Source: Salegentibacter mishustinae (GTDB taxonomy: Bacteria; Bacteroidota; Bacteroidia; Flavobacteriales; Flavobacteriaceae). From it: a DNA stretch of 64,000 nt. Position numbers and translations under genes: made by a program. The notes under the pieces are model-generated. The model ran no database searches. It was not told where the DNA came from and was given only the letters and a program-made list of their open reading frames with translations. The stretch covers positions 2,418,001-2,482,000 of the forward strand of contig NZ_LLKN01000002.1 of the NCBI RefSeq assembly GCF_002900095.1. Reading direction: 5' to 3'. Positions 8,583 through 16,347 of this stretch are shown here, one piece after another (the stretch's first letter is position 1; every line of letters starts with the position of its first letter).

Positions 8583-9929
8583 TCAATAAGCTTTTTCTTC
8601 GCCATAAAAGCAGTTATAAATTGTTTGGTAAATAATTTTTAGATCTAGTAAGGCTGTCCATTTTTCCAGGTAAAAAATATCCATGCGTGTTCTGTTTATA
8701 ATGTCTGATTTTCTAATTATTTCGCCGCGATAACCTCTTACCTGAGCCAGCCCGGTTATTCCCGGTTTAGCGAAATGCCTTACCAGATATTTATCTACAT
8801 TATTTTCATATTCCATTGTATGAAGCTCCATGTGCGGTCTGGGTCCTACCACGCTCATATCGCCAAGAAAAACGTTTATAAACTGTGGTAACTCATCTAT
8901 ACTGGTCTTTCTAAGAAATTTACCAATTGTGGTTACTCTTAAATCATTACGGGTGCACATTCTACTATTCGCTTCTGGATTAACTGCCATAGATCTAAAC
9001 TTGTAACACCAGAAGATCTTTTTGTCCTTCCCGTGTCTTAACTGCCTAAATATCACCGGCCCCTTAGATTCAAAAAGATTTAAAACAAAAATTAGCGGTA
9101 TTAACCAGGATAATATCAACAGAATAACCAATGAGGAGAAACCAATATCAAAAATACGTTTGCTATACTTTGCATAGTTTTTATCAAGAGGAGATTTTCT
9201 TAGATTAAGAATGGGTAGATTTTCAAAGATTTCAAATTCCATTGAACTGGAATAAATATCCTTATTATCAGGAATCAACTTTAATTTAGTTAGATGATTA
9301 TCTGAAAAAGCCCTAATTCTTAGAAGCTCCGATTTAGTAAACTGACTAACTGAACAATAAATTTCATCTACCTCCTGATCGGTAATAAAACGGAAACAAT
9401 CTTCAAAATCACCGAGATATTTCCCTGTTATATGCTTTGCCTTCTTGCTTTGAAAATAACCAAGATATCTATAACCATAATCTGGGTCATTAAAAATACG
9501 TTCCAGGCGAATTAAGTTTCTATCATTACCTAAAATCACTACTTTCAAAGAATTACCACCTCCCTGGCGATAAAATTTTCTAAATTCGAAAAATGCCCAT
9601 CTATAGAAAAGTAGAAGTACTAAGAGTGTGGATAAAACTAAAATTTGTCTTTGAGGATCAAAGTCAATTTTCACAAAGGCTAAGACGCTAAAATATGAAA
9701 GTACAAAAACGAAAAAGTGCCTTAGGAATTTATGAAATTTGTGCCTAAACTTCTCTTTCCTATCAATGCTGTAAAAATTAAGTCCAATCCCAATTAACAA
9801 CCAGGATATATTAATACTTATAGCTACAGTTTCTGTATATGTCTCTGGTGTGAGCACATACAAGCTCAGATTGATAATCACTAAATGAATGACTACGGAT
9901 AACGGAATAATAAAATAGGACCCCTTCAC
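8583..9929 (-). CDS. Undecaprenyl-phosphate sugar phosphotransferase (WbaP/WcaJ-like)
   Basis: A 448-residue initiating enzyme of the polyprenyl glycosylphosphotransferase family. It has four N-terminal membrane helices (about 4-26, 36-53, 68-87, 95-113), a Rossmann-like CoA-binding domain (128-235), a fifth hydrophobic helix (260-286) and the Bac_transf catalytic domain with YKFRSM (309-314), TSIDELPQF (342-350), VGPRP (361-365) and KPGITGLAQ (388-396). It transfers a sugar-1-phosphate, often glucose or galactose, to undecaprenyl phosphate. The start is GTG: an in-frame stop lies two codons upstream and there is no nearby ATG. It is the first gene of the locus, after a long non-coding leader. 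Confidence 0.92.
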   Translation of the reverse strand: MKGSYFIIPLSVVIHLVIINLSLYVLTPETYTETVAISINISWLLIGIGLNFYSIDRKEKFRHKFHKFLRHFFVFVLSYFSVLAFVKIDFDPQRQILVLSTLLVLLLFYRWAFFEFRKFYRQGGGNSLKVVILGNDRNLIRLERIFNDPDYGYRYLGYFQSKKAKHITGKYLGDFEDCFRFITDQEVDEIYCSVSQFTKSELLRIRAFSDNHLTKLKLIPDNKDIYSSSMEFEIFENLPILNLRKSPLDKNYAKYSKRIFDIGFSSLVILLILSWLIPLIFVLNLFESKGPVIFRQLRHGKDKKIFWCYKFRSMAVNPEANSRMCTRNDLRVTTIGKFLRKTSIDELPQFINVFLGDMSVVGPRPHMELHTMEYENNVDKYLVRHFAKPGITGLAQVRGYRGEIIRKSDIINRTRMDIFYLEKWTALLDLKIIYQTIYNCFYGEEKAY

Positions 9930-10577
9930 AATTCAAATTTTAGATTAATAATTTAAATTACCTGGGTTAGAATCTTTCGTGAAAAATAAAACCAGGAAAA
10001 AAATTGTAGGTCTTAAATATTGATTTGGGCGGGGGATGAAACTTGCTTTAATAATTATAAAACGTCATGACTTCGTCACTGTGAGTCCCATATTCTTTTA
10101 CGGAAATTCACATATTTAAACGGGTTACTTAAAGAGTCAAACAAAAATAGAAGTGGGGTCTTCTGTATTTTTAAAATCAAAAATTTTAAGATAAGGGTAT
10201 ACTAACCTTACCATTTTCCTGGGGTAGTTACTATTAGGGCATTCAAAAATTAAATGGTGAATGGGGGGCGAAATAGAAGGTGGGGCGTCTAATCCTGTAG
10301 TAAATCTACATATAAATTATACGTATAAAACATTTTTTCGATATAATACCAAAAATTTTGTTAATCCGCTGTGATATCAACACTCGAAAAAGAATAAAAT
10401 AAACAATATCATATTTAAAATTGGAGGAAATCTTCTATTTGATAGATAAAAATCAATTTTTGTGCAAAAAAAAGAAAGTCCTTTAATGAAAAAAGACTAA
10501 GGTTGCAATACTCAAAAAAAACAATTAGTTCTTCAAATTAAAGAATTTTCTTACAAATACTTCTATAAGAGCGTCGG
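9930..10577. other. 648-bp non-coding leader upstream of the exopolysaccharide operon
   Basis: There is no plausible gene in this stretch. It must hold the promoter of the exopolysaccharide operon, but no clean TTG-N19-TAnnTTTG was found. On the plus strand it carries several G-runs in otherwise AT-rich DNA (near 10027, 10155, 10220, 10263 and 10282). It also has two near-identical 20-bp copies of AAATAGAAG(G)TGGGG..TCT at 10145-10164 and 10271-10290, which could be regulator sites. A small inverted repeat GTAG-TAAAT-CTAC lies near 10298. The sensor gene ending at 10578 has only a weak 5-bp hairpin followed by a T-run near 10515-10545. Confidence 0.5.
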
Positions 10578-11264
10578 TTAGTTCAGCTCAAATTTTTGTT
10601 CAGACCGTCGAAGTAATTGCTCTAAACCAAGCAGTCGTAAGACAAAAATACCTATAAGAATGGTAAGGGCAATTTTAAAATAATACAGTAGTGAAGTCAA
10701 TCCAGAGCTTGATTTATAATGAGCCATGAGCTGCTCTCCAACTTCGGGCTGAATACTTGCTATATTATGTAAATCGAGATTTAGAGTTCTAAAATAGTGG
10801 TTTGCATTTTTATCGATAAGGTAACTAGCGGTGTTAAAATCTTCTTCTTGCAAATTCTTGAGGATTGTAGTTTCCAACAACAGATATTCCTTATAATGCT
10901 TATTAAATTCTTTAAAATATAATTCCTCCCTATCTACTAAATAGGTTTTCCCGTAATCTTTTAAAACTTCATCAATTTGGCCGTTATAAGCCTTAATTTC
11001 TTTTAAATTTAATTCAGCAATTAACTGTCCGTCATCTTTTATATTCTCGAAAAGCATTCTCTTTTTGTGTAATAATTCTGCAAGCTCATACATTTGGGAA
11101 GCTGGCAGCAATCGATCCTGATAAAGCGAAGAAAAGTCCTGGTCTATGCTTTTTAAGCTCCTTTTTTCAATGAATTCTGTAATTAACAATAAAACGAAAA
11201 AAGCAGTTAATATAAAAATAAGACGTTTGCGTTTTTCAGGCTTTAGGGAATAGAGCTCTTTCAT
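10578..11264 (-). CDS. Orphan membrane protein with MCP-type four-helix-bundle sensor domain
   Basis: A 228-residue protein built as short cytoplasmic N-terminus, membrane helix (IFILTAFFVLLLITEFI), about 150 residues of mostly helical periplasmic sequence, and a second membrane helix (YYFKIALTILIGIFVLRLL) with a 15-residue basic tail. This matches the 4HB_MCP ligand-sensing module (PF12729-like) of chemoreceptors, but no HAMP, kinase, cyclase or methyl-accepting domain follows. It is a sensor without visible output and may act through a partner. The upstream TTG at 11300 also opens the frame, but an excellent promoter (TTG-N19-TATATTTG) lies inside that extension, so the ATG at 11264 is chosen. 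Its place beside the exopolysaccharide leader is suggestive only. Confidence 0.72.
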   Translation of the reverse strand: MKELYSLKPEKRKRLIFILTAFFVLLLITEFIEKRSLKSIDQDFSSLYQDRLLPASQMYELAELLHKKRMLFENIKDDGQLIAELNLKEIKAYNGQIDEVLKDYGKTYLVDREELYFKEFNKHYKEYLLLETTILKNLQEEDFNTASYLIDKNANHYFRTLNLDLHNIASIQPEVGEQLMAHYKSSSGLTSLLYYFKIALTILIGIFVLRLLGLEQLLRRSEQKFELN

Positions 11265-11284
11265 TTCAATAGAATTTAACCGTG

Positions 11285-11314
11285 CAAATATACCCTTCAA
11301 TTTAATGATTTCAA
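11285..11314 (-). promoter_or_regulatory. Bacteroidota-type promoter for the four-helix-bundle gene
   Basis: On the minus strand, TTG (11314-11312) is followed by 19 bases and then TATATTTG (11292-11285), a full match to the -33/-7 consensus TTG-N17-23-TAnnTTTG. Transcription would start about 15 bases before the ATG at 11264. Confidence 0.7.
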
Positions 11315-11339
11315 GCCGTTTATTTTAGAATAACGCATA

Positions 11340-11376
11340 AAAAAAAGCTCTAATTGAAAAATTATCAATTAGAGCT
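11340..11376 (-). terminator. Rho-independent terminator of the outer-membrane barrel gene
   Basis: A perfect 12-bp stem AGCTCTAATTGA / TCAATTAGAGCT (11346-11357 and 11365-11376) with a 7-base loop is followed on the minus strand by a run of T. It separates the barrel gene from the promoter of the next gene. Confidence 0.85.
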
Positions 11377-11399
11377 ATATGTTATTTAATTGTAAATTT

Positions 11400-12089
11400 T
11401 TAGAAATAACAACCTCTTCCTCTTCTTCGACCTGTATTAGATTCGCTATCGCCAATTTTAAAACTAAGGCTAACTAGAAATTGGTTCACCCTTAAATCAT
11501 CATATTCTGTAAGGTTAATTCCATATTGGCCATTATCAAAATCTAGCCCTTGTGTTTCTTGACTGGCCATAGATCTATCATATCTTAAACCCAATTCAAA
11601 TCTACCTAAACTCACTTTTGCTCCTGCTTGTATAGCTAGTGGAGTATTTTGAACAATTATAGTTTGGTTTATTGGCTGAGTGCCTTCAATATTGGCGTTC
11701 ATTATATTTTGATAAGCAGGCCCAGCATAAACATCTACTGGACCCCAAATATTATAACCGAAAAGCAAAGGAATACTTAATTTTTCAACTGAATAAGCTG
11801 AATTTTGTAATGGAAATTCAAATTCCATTTCCATAGAATTATATATTACTTCGGGACGCACAAAAAATTTTCCGAAATTCAATTCAAAAAATACACCTGC
11901 ATGAAAACCTACCTTAGGTTTTCCTTCAACAATTCCATCAAAAAAACCTGCACCTCCAGAGGTACTACCATCAATTTCTCCAGTCATAGAGTAGTTGGCA
12001 CCACCCTTTATTCCAAAACTATATTCCTGAGCCTGGGCGAAAGACAAAGAGAAAATGCTAATAAAAATCAGTAGAAAATATTTGTTCAT
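11400..12089 (-). CDS. Outer-membrane beta-barrel protein (PorT family)
   Basis: A 229-residue protein with a clear signal peptide (MNKYFLLIFISIFSLSFAQA, cleavage near residue 20), then YSFGIKGGANYSMTG and alternating hydrophobic/polar strands with Gly-Tyr pairs, typical of the OMP_b-brl_2/PorT-like porin family (PF13568) common in Bacteroidota. The C-terminus has a strand FLVSLSFKIG, then a short GRRRGRG tail and Cys-Tyr-Phe. It is probably a small 8-10-strand barrel of unknown substrate. It is monocistronic: a strong terminator follows and its own promoter region precedes (TATATTTA about 40 bases upstream, one mismatch to the -7 box). Confidence 0.85.
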   Translation of the reverse strand: MNKYFLLIFISIFSLSFAQAQEYSFGIKGGANYSMTGEIDGSTSGGAGFFDGIVEGKPKVGFHAGVFFELNFGKFFVRPEVIYNSMEMEFEFPLQNSAYSVEKLSIPLLFGYNIWGPVDVYAGPAYQNIMNANIEGTQPINQTIIVQNTPLAIQAGAKVSLGRFELGLRYDRSMASQETQGLDFDNGQYGINLTEYDDLRVNQFLVSLSFKIGDSESNTGRRRGRGCYF

Positions 12090-12255
12090 AAAAATAGATT
12101 TAGTAGGTCTGTTCTTGCGGGTAAATATATCAATTATCTAAAATAATCATAGAGTTCCCGGTTTCTTTTTAACGCATAAAAATTCAATAGCGTATATATC
12201 TTTTGGGAAATATGTTCTACCTCTATATTTAAATAGGTATTAGGGGTGTTTTATA

Positions 12256-12284
12256 TAAAAAAGCGCCGCTGTTAGCGACGCTCT
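12256..12284 (-). terminator. Terminator of hsp20
   Basis: The minus strand reads AGCGTCGC-TAACA-GCGGCGCT followed by TTTTTT. The 8-bp stem (12262-12269 with 12275-12282) contains one G-T pair. It lies just past the hsp20 stop. Confidence 0.8.
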
Positions 12285-12309
12285 TAATTAATCAAACCAA
12301 AGATGTCAA

Positions 12310-12753
12310 CTAAGAAATTTCAATCATTCGTTTAGCCTGCACCTTAGCTTCTTCCCTTTTTGGAAGCAAAATTTCCAAAACTCCATTGTTATATTGAGCA
12401 GAAATTTTTTCACTATCTACAGAATCAGGCAAACTAAAGGCTCTTTTAAAGGTGCTATAACTAAACTCCTTCCTGGTGTACCTACCATTCCTTTCGGTTG
12501 ATTCATTCTCTTTTTTGTCTTCAGAAGAAATTGTTAGTACATCATTTTCCAGCTCGATATTAAAATCTTCTTTAGTCTTCCCTGGCGCTGCAACTTCAAC
12601 GCTAAAACTTTCCTCGGTTTCCTGAATATTTACCGCCGGAATACTGGTTCCAATGCTATTAACATTTGTAGTTCCTCCTAACCAATCTGTTTTAAACATA
12701 TCGTCAAAAACCGAAGGCTGCCAATTGGCTTCATTTCTATTAATTAAACTCAT
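12310..12753 (-). CDS. Small heat-shock protein, Hsp20/alpha-crystallin family
   Basis: A 147-residue ATP-independent holdase chaperone. It starts MSLINRNEANWQPSVFDDMF. The alpha-crystallin domain runs from about residue 40 (VNIQETEESFSVEVAAPG) through FNIELENDVLTISSE to NNGVLEILLPK, with the conserved G-V-L near the C-terminus. A GTG eight codons upstream also opens the frame, but homologues start at MSL and the extension MKPLKIKV has no domain match, so the ATG at 12753 is used. The gene is monocistronic with its own terminator. A TGTCA-type repeat like that upstream of htpG lies 109 bp upstream, hinting at shared stress control. Confidence 0.93.
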   Translation of the reverse strand: MSLINRNEANWQPSVFDDMFKTDWLGGTTNVNSIGTSIPAVNIQETEESFSVEVAAPGKTKEDFNIELENDVLTISSEDKKENESTERNGRYTRKEFSYSTFKRAFSLPDSVDSEKISAQYNNGVLEILLPKREEAKVQAKRMIEIS

Positions 12754-12862
12754 AACTTTTATTTTTAAAGGTTTCACTTTATTGTTTTCTCAAATCATAT
12801 TAGCAATTTAAGTTCCAATCAAAATAATTATGCCTTTTTGACGTATTTAATGAATTTTATGG

Positions 12863-12875
12863 TGTCATTTTGTCA
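12863..12875 (+). promoter_or_regulatory. TGTCA-N3-TGTCA motif between hsp20 and DUF2254 gene
   Basis: TGTCATTTTGTCA on the plus strand lies in the divergent region, 109 bp before hsp20 and 57 bp before the DUF2254 gene. It is flanked by the inverted pair TTTTTGAC (12835-12842) and GTCAAAAA (12872-12879). The same spaced repeat occurs upstream of htpG at 57900. Candidate stress-regulator site; inferred from recurrence only. Confidence 0.4.
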
Positions 12876-12932
12876 AAAATCTAAAAATATCACATCTTTA
12901 AACGGATTTGAGTAACTTTCGCTAAAAATTGA

Positions 12933-14222
12933 ATGAAACATTTTTTTAACCGTATCTATATCCTGCTTTCTAACCTGCAAAGTAAAATTGCTTTCTACCC
13001 CAGTCTTTTCGCGATTTTTGGATTCCTTACTGCTTTTTTGCTGATTTATCTGGAGAACCAGGGAATTTCCGAATATCTCATTAAGAAAGCCCCTATGCTA
13101 ATGGTGAATGATGGCAGTACGGCTCTTAGTATATTAACTGCCTGTATTACCGGCCTTATCTCTATGATGGTTTTTAGTTTTTCTATGGTGATGGTACTTT
13201 TAAATCAAGCTGCCAGTAATTACTCCCCAAGATTATTACCCGGACTTATTTCTGATAAAATTCACCAGGTTATTTTAGGGGTTTATATGGCCACAATTCT
13301 CTACTGTATCTTTGTGATGGTGTCTATTAAACCAGAGGCAGACAATTACCAAACACCAAGTTTCTCGGTATTTATAGGTATTATTTTTACCGTAATTTGT
13401 ATTGGAGCTTTTATCTATTTTATTCATAATATCTCGCAGAGTATCCAAATTAATAATATCCTGGATCGCATCTTCCGCCAGGCAAAAAAGCGTTTAAATT
13501 TTCTGTTGGAAACCGAAGAAAACGATAAACAAAATTTTCCTGATACCAAAAATTGGCATCAATATCACTCCAAAAAGAGTGGATATTTTCAAAATTTATC
13601 GTCAGATAACCTTTTGGATATTTGTATCGAGCAAGAAACTCAAATCGAAATATTGCCTGTAAAGGGAGTTTTTATCTTAAATGGTATTCCGCTTTTTAAG
13701 TCAAAAAAGGAGCTTGATGACGAAACTTTAAAAAAAGTACTCTCAAACTTTAGCCTTGCCAGAGGAGAATTAGTTAACACCAATTACGTCCTGGCTTTTA
13801 AACAAATAACCGAAGTAATTGTGAAATCTATGTCTCCCGGAATTAATGATCCCGGCACCGCTTTAAACGCACTTGATTATTTAACCGAACTTCTGGCTCT
13901 TAGAATGCAGAAGCAAGATGAACAGTATTTAAAGAATGATGACGATATAATTATAAAAATGAAAAGTGTTAGTTTCGGGGAACTGCTCTATCAGGTTTTA
14001 GCACCGATTAGGGGCTACTGTAAACATGATATAATTATCGTACAGAAATTAGGCTGGATGTTTAAATACCTAAAAACACAGAAATCTGTTAATGAAGAGT
14101 ATTATAAAATAATGGACAATGAAGCCAAAAATATTATTTCTGATGCAAAATCTGTTATAGACAATAAGGCTGATCTTGAAAAAATAAATACTATTCAGAA
14201 ACAATTAAACCTGGAATTCTAA
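12933..14222 (+). CDS. DUF2254 family membrane protein
   Basis: A 429-residue protein matching the DUF2254 family (PF10011). It has four membrane helices in the first 165 residues (about 20-40, 63-90, 110-132, 142-162), including the conserved TACITGLISMMVFSFSMVMV stretch and LLNQAASNYSPRLLPGL. A soluble C-terminal half contains SPGINDPGTALNALDYL, a family hallmark. Function is unknown; a channel-like or envelope role has been suggested only from topology. It is divergent from hsp20, and the TGTCA-type repeat in the shared region has the same orientation and similar distance to this start as the copy before htpG. It may be co-transcribed with the DUF1456 gene 33 bp downstream. Confidence 0.88.
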   Translation: MKHFFNRIYILLSNLQSKIAFYPSLFAIFGFLTAFLLIYLENQGISEYLIKKAPMLMVNDGSTALSILTACITGLISMMVFSFSMVMVLLNQAASNYSPRLLPGLISDKIHQVILGVYMATILYCIFVMVSIKPEADNYQTPSFSVFIGIIFTVICIGAFIYFIHNISQSIQINNILDRIFRQAKKRLNFLLETEENDKQNFPDTKNWHQYHSKKSGYFQNLSSDNLLDICIEQETQIEILPVKGVFILNGIPLFKSKKELDDETLKKVLSNFSLARGELVNTNYVLAFKQITEVIVKSMSPGINDPGTALNALDYLTELLALRMQKQDEQYLKNDDDIIIKMKSVSFGELLYQVLAPIRGYCKHDIIIVQKLGWMFKYLKTQKSVNEEYYKIMDNEAKNIISDAKSVIDNKADLEKINTIQKQLNLEF

Positions 14223-14255
14223 AAAGAATAACTCTGGAAAAACTACTTTTGCCTT

Positions 14256-14513
14256 ATGGGATTAACAAACAACGATATTTTTAAAAAATTAAGAGTCGCT
14301 CATAAATTACGAGATGACGATATTGTAAAAATTTGCGCTTTGGTAGATTTTAAAGTAACCAAAAGCGAATTAGGAGCAATTTTTAGAGCTGAAGATCACC
14401 CGAAATACGTAGAGTGTGGCGATCAATTTCTTCGAAATTTTCTAAACGGACTCATTATTCATCTTCGAGGCCCGATGCCGGAAAAGAAGAATCCAAAACC
14501 CAAGAAAGACTAA
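14256..14513 (+). CDS. DUF1456 (YehS-like) protein, single-repeat form
   Basis: An 85-residue protein beginning MGLTNNDIFKKLRVAHKLRD with the DUF1456 signature (NNDxxxxLR..L.L.D, then CGDQFLRNFLNGLI). E. coli YehS carries two copies of this module in about 156 residues; here only one is present with a lysine-rich tail. The molecular function is unknown. It follows the DUF2254 gene by 33 bp and ends at a strong bidirectional terminator. Confidence 0.85.
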   Translation: MGLTNNDIFKKLRVAHKLRDDDIVKICALVDFKVTKSELGAIFRAEDHPKYVECGDQFLRNFLNGLIIHLRGPMPEKKNPKPKKD

Positions 14514-14526
14514 TTGCTAAAAAGCA

Positions 14527-14563
14527 AAAAACCTCAAAGATTATCAATCCTTGAGGTTTTTAT
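14527..14563. terminator. Bidirectional terminator between DUF1456 gene and ettA
   Basis: A stem AAACCTCAA / TTGAGGTTT with an inner GAT/ATC pairing, flanked by A-rich sequence on the left and T-rich on the right, could stop both converging transcripts. Confidence 0.8.
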
Positions 14564-14569
14564 TTTTTA

Positions 14570-14599
14570 CTTCACCCTAAACTTGTTTCAGGGTCTAAG
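14570..14599 (+). repeat. Solitary REP-like hairpin beside ettA
   Basis: CACCCTAAACTTGTTTCAGG continuing to GTCTAA matches one arm of the repeats at 48871-48951 and 55501-55562: (C)x-CTGAA-CTTG-TTTCAG-x-TCTAA. Its arms ACCCT(A/G)AA and TTCAGGGT pair with one mismatch. It abuts the ettA stop codon. Confidence 0.55.
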
Positions 14600-14600
14600 T

Positions 14601-16292
14601 TTATCTTACCAATTTCTTATACTTAATACGTTTCGGCATAATATCTCCACCTAAACGTTTTTTCTTGTTCTCTTCATAGTCAGAGAAACTTCCTTCGAAG
14701 AAATAAACCTGAGAATCTCCTTCAAAAGCAAGTATGTGAGTACAAATTCTATCCAGGAACCAACGGTCGTGAGAAATAACCACAGCACAGCCGGCAAAAT
14801 TTTCTAAACCTTCTTCCAGCGCTCTAAGCGTGTTTACATCCAAATCGTTTGTAGGCTCATCCAACAGCAAGACATTCCCTTCTTCTTTTAGAGTCATCGC
14901 TAAATGCAGTCGGTTTCTCTCACCACCAGAAAGCATATTTACTTTCTTATTCTGCTCGCTTCCGCTAAAGTTAAATCGGCTTAAATATGCTCGGGAATTT
15001 ACCTGGCGGCCGCCCATCATTATCATTTCCTGTTCATCACTAAAATTTTGCCAGATGGTTTTTTCAGGATCAATATTAGAGTGCGCCTGGTCTACATAAG
15101 CGATCTTAGCCGTTTCACCTACTTCAAAGCTTCCCTTATCGGGCTCTTCTTCTCCCATAATCATTTTAAAAATCGTGGTTTTACCGGCACCGTTTGGACC
15201 AATAACTCCTACAATTCCAGCCTGCGGAAGTTTAAAGTTTAGATCTTCATATAAAAGTTTATCGCCAAAAGCTTTACTAACCCCATTAGCCTCAATTACA
15301 TTATTACCAAGTCTTGGGCCATTTGGAATATATATTTCCAGTTGCTCATCCATCTGCTTCTGGTCCTGGCTCATTAACTTATCATAATTTTTAAGCCTGG
15401 CCTTTTGTTTACTTTGGCGACCTTTAGGATTCATTTTTGCCCATTCTAGCTCGCGCTCCAATGTCTTTTGGCGTTTGCTGGCCTGTTTTTGTTCCTGTGC
15501 CATTCGTTTAGACTTCTGGTCTAACCAGGAAGAATAATTCCCTTTCCAAGGAATACCTTCCCCTCTATCCAGTTCTAAAATCCAACCGGCCACGTTATCA
15601 AGGAAATAACGGTCGTGCGTTACAGCGATTACTGTCCCTTTATACTGGGCTAAATGATGCTCTAACCAATGCACAGATTCAGCATCTAAGTGGTTAGTTG
15701 GCTCATCCAGAAGTAAAATATCCGGTTCCTGAAGTAAAAGTCTACAAAGAGCTACACGCCTTCTTTCCCCTCCGGAAAGTACCGATATCTTTTTATCGGC
15801 ATCAGGAGTTCTTAGAGCGTCCATCGCGATTTCCAACTTAGTATCAAGTTCCCAGGCGTTAGAAGAATCAATTTTATCCTGAAGTGCAGCTTGTTTATCC
15901 ATAAGCTTCTGCATCTTATCGGCATCCTCGTATACTTCAGGTAAACCAAATTGATCGTTTATTTTATTGTATTCATCAAGAATTGCTACGGTCTCAGCAA
16001 CTCCTTCTTTTACAACTTCCAAAACGGTTTTATCTTCATCCAATTTTGGCTCCTGTTCAAGGTAACCAATAGAATATCCCGGAGAAAAAACCACATCTCC
16101 CTGGTAATTTTTATCTTCTCCTGCTATAATTCGAAGCAAGGTAGATTTACCAGAGCCGTTTAAACCAAGAATTCCAATTTTTGCACCATAGAAAAAACTA
16201 AGGTATATATTCTTCAAAACCGGGGTGTTCGCATTTTTAAAGGTCTTTGTCACCCCAGACATTGAAAAAATCACTTTTTTATCGTCTGCCAT
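14601..16292 (-). CDS. ettA: Energy-dependent translational throttle protein EttA (ABC-F ATPase)
   Basis: A 563-residue ABC-F protein (E. coli EttA has 555). The first ABC domain has Walker A GLNGSGKS at 43-50 and signature LSGGERRRVALCRLLL; a charged linker near 240-310 corresponds to the P-site tRNA interaction motif; the second domain has GPNGAGKTT and LSGGERNRLHLAM. Both Walker B regions (DILLLDEPTNHLD, VLLLDEPTNDLD) are intact. EttA binds the ribosomal E site and gates the first peptide bond according to ATP/ADP ratio. It lacks membrane segments. The gene is monocistronic, ending at a REP-like hairpin and a bidirectional terminator. Confidence 0.95.
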   Translation of the reverse strand: MADDKKVIFSMSGVTKTFKNANTPVLKNIYLSFFYGAKIGILGLNGSGKSTLLRIIAGEDKNYQGDVVFSPGYSIGYLEQEPKLDEDKTVLEVVKEGVAETVAILDEYNKINDQFGLPEVYEDADKMQKLMDKQAALQDKIDSSNAWELDTKLEIAMDALRTPDADKKISVLSGGERRRVALCRLLLQEPDILLLDEPTNHLDAESVHWLEHHLAQYKGTVIAVTHDRYFLDNVAGWILELDRGEGIPWKGNYSSWLDQKSKRMAQEQKQASKRQKTLERELEWAKMNPKGRQSKQKARLKNYDKLMSQDQKQMDEQLEIYIPNGPRLGNNVIEANGVSKAFGDKLLYEDLNFKLPQAGIVGVIGPNGAGKTTIFKMIMGEEEPDKGSFEVGETAKIAYVDQAHSNIDPEKTIWQNFSDEQEMIMMGGRQVNSRAYLSRFNFSGSEQNKKVNMLSGGERNRLHLAMTLKEEGNVLLLDEPTNDLDVNTLRALEEGLENFAGCAVVISHDRWFLDRICTHILAFEGDSQVYFFEGSFSDYEENKKKRLGGDIMPKRIKYKKLVR

Positions 16293-16347
16293 ATATTATT
16301 TTTTTAAGCTGTTTAAGTTTGCAAATATCTAAAATTAAAATCACCCA

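Noticed and set aside
10020-10290. G-quadruplex in the exopolysaccharide leader
   Set aside because: The G-runs are separated by tens of bases, too far apart for one intramolecular quadruplex.
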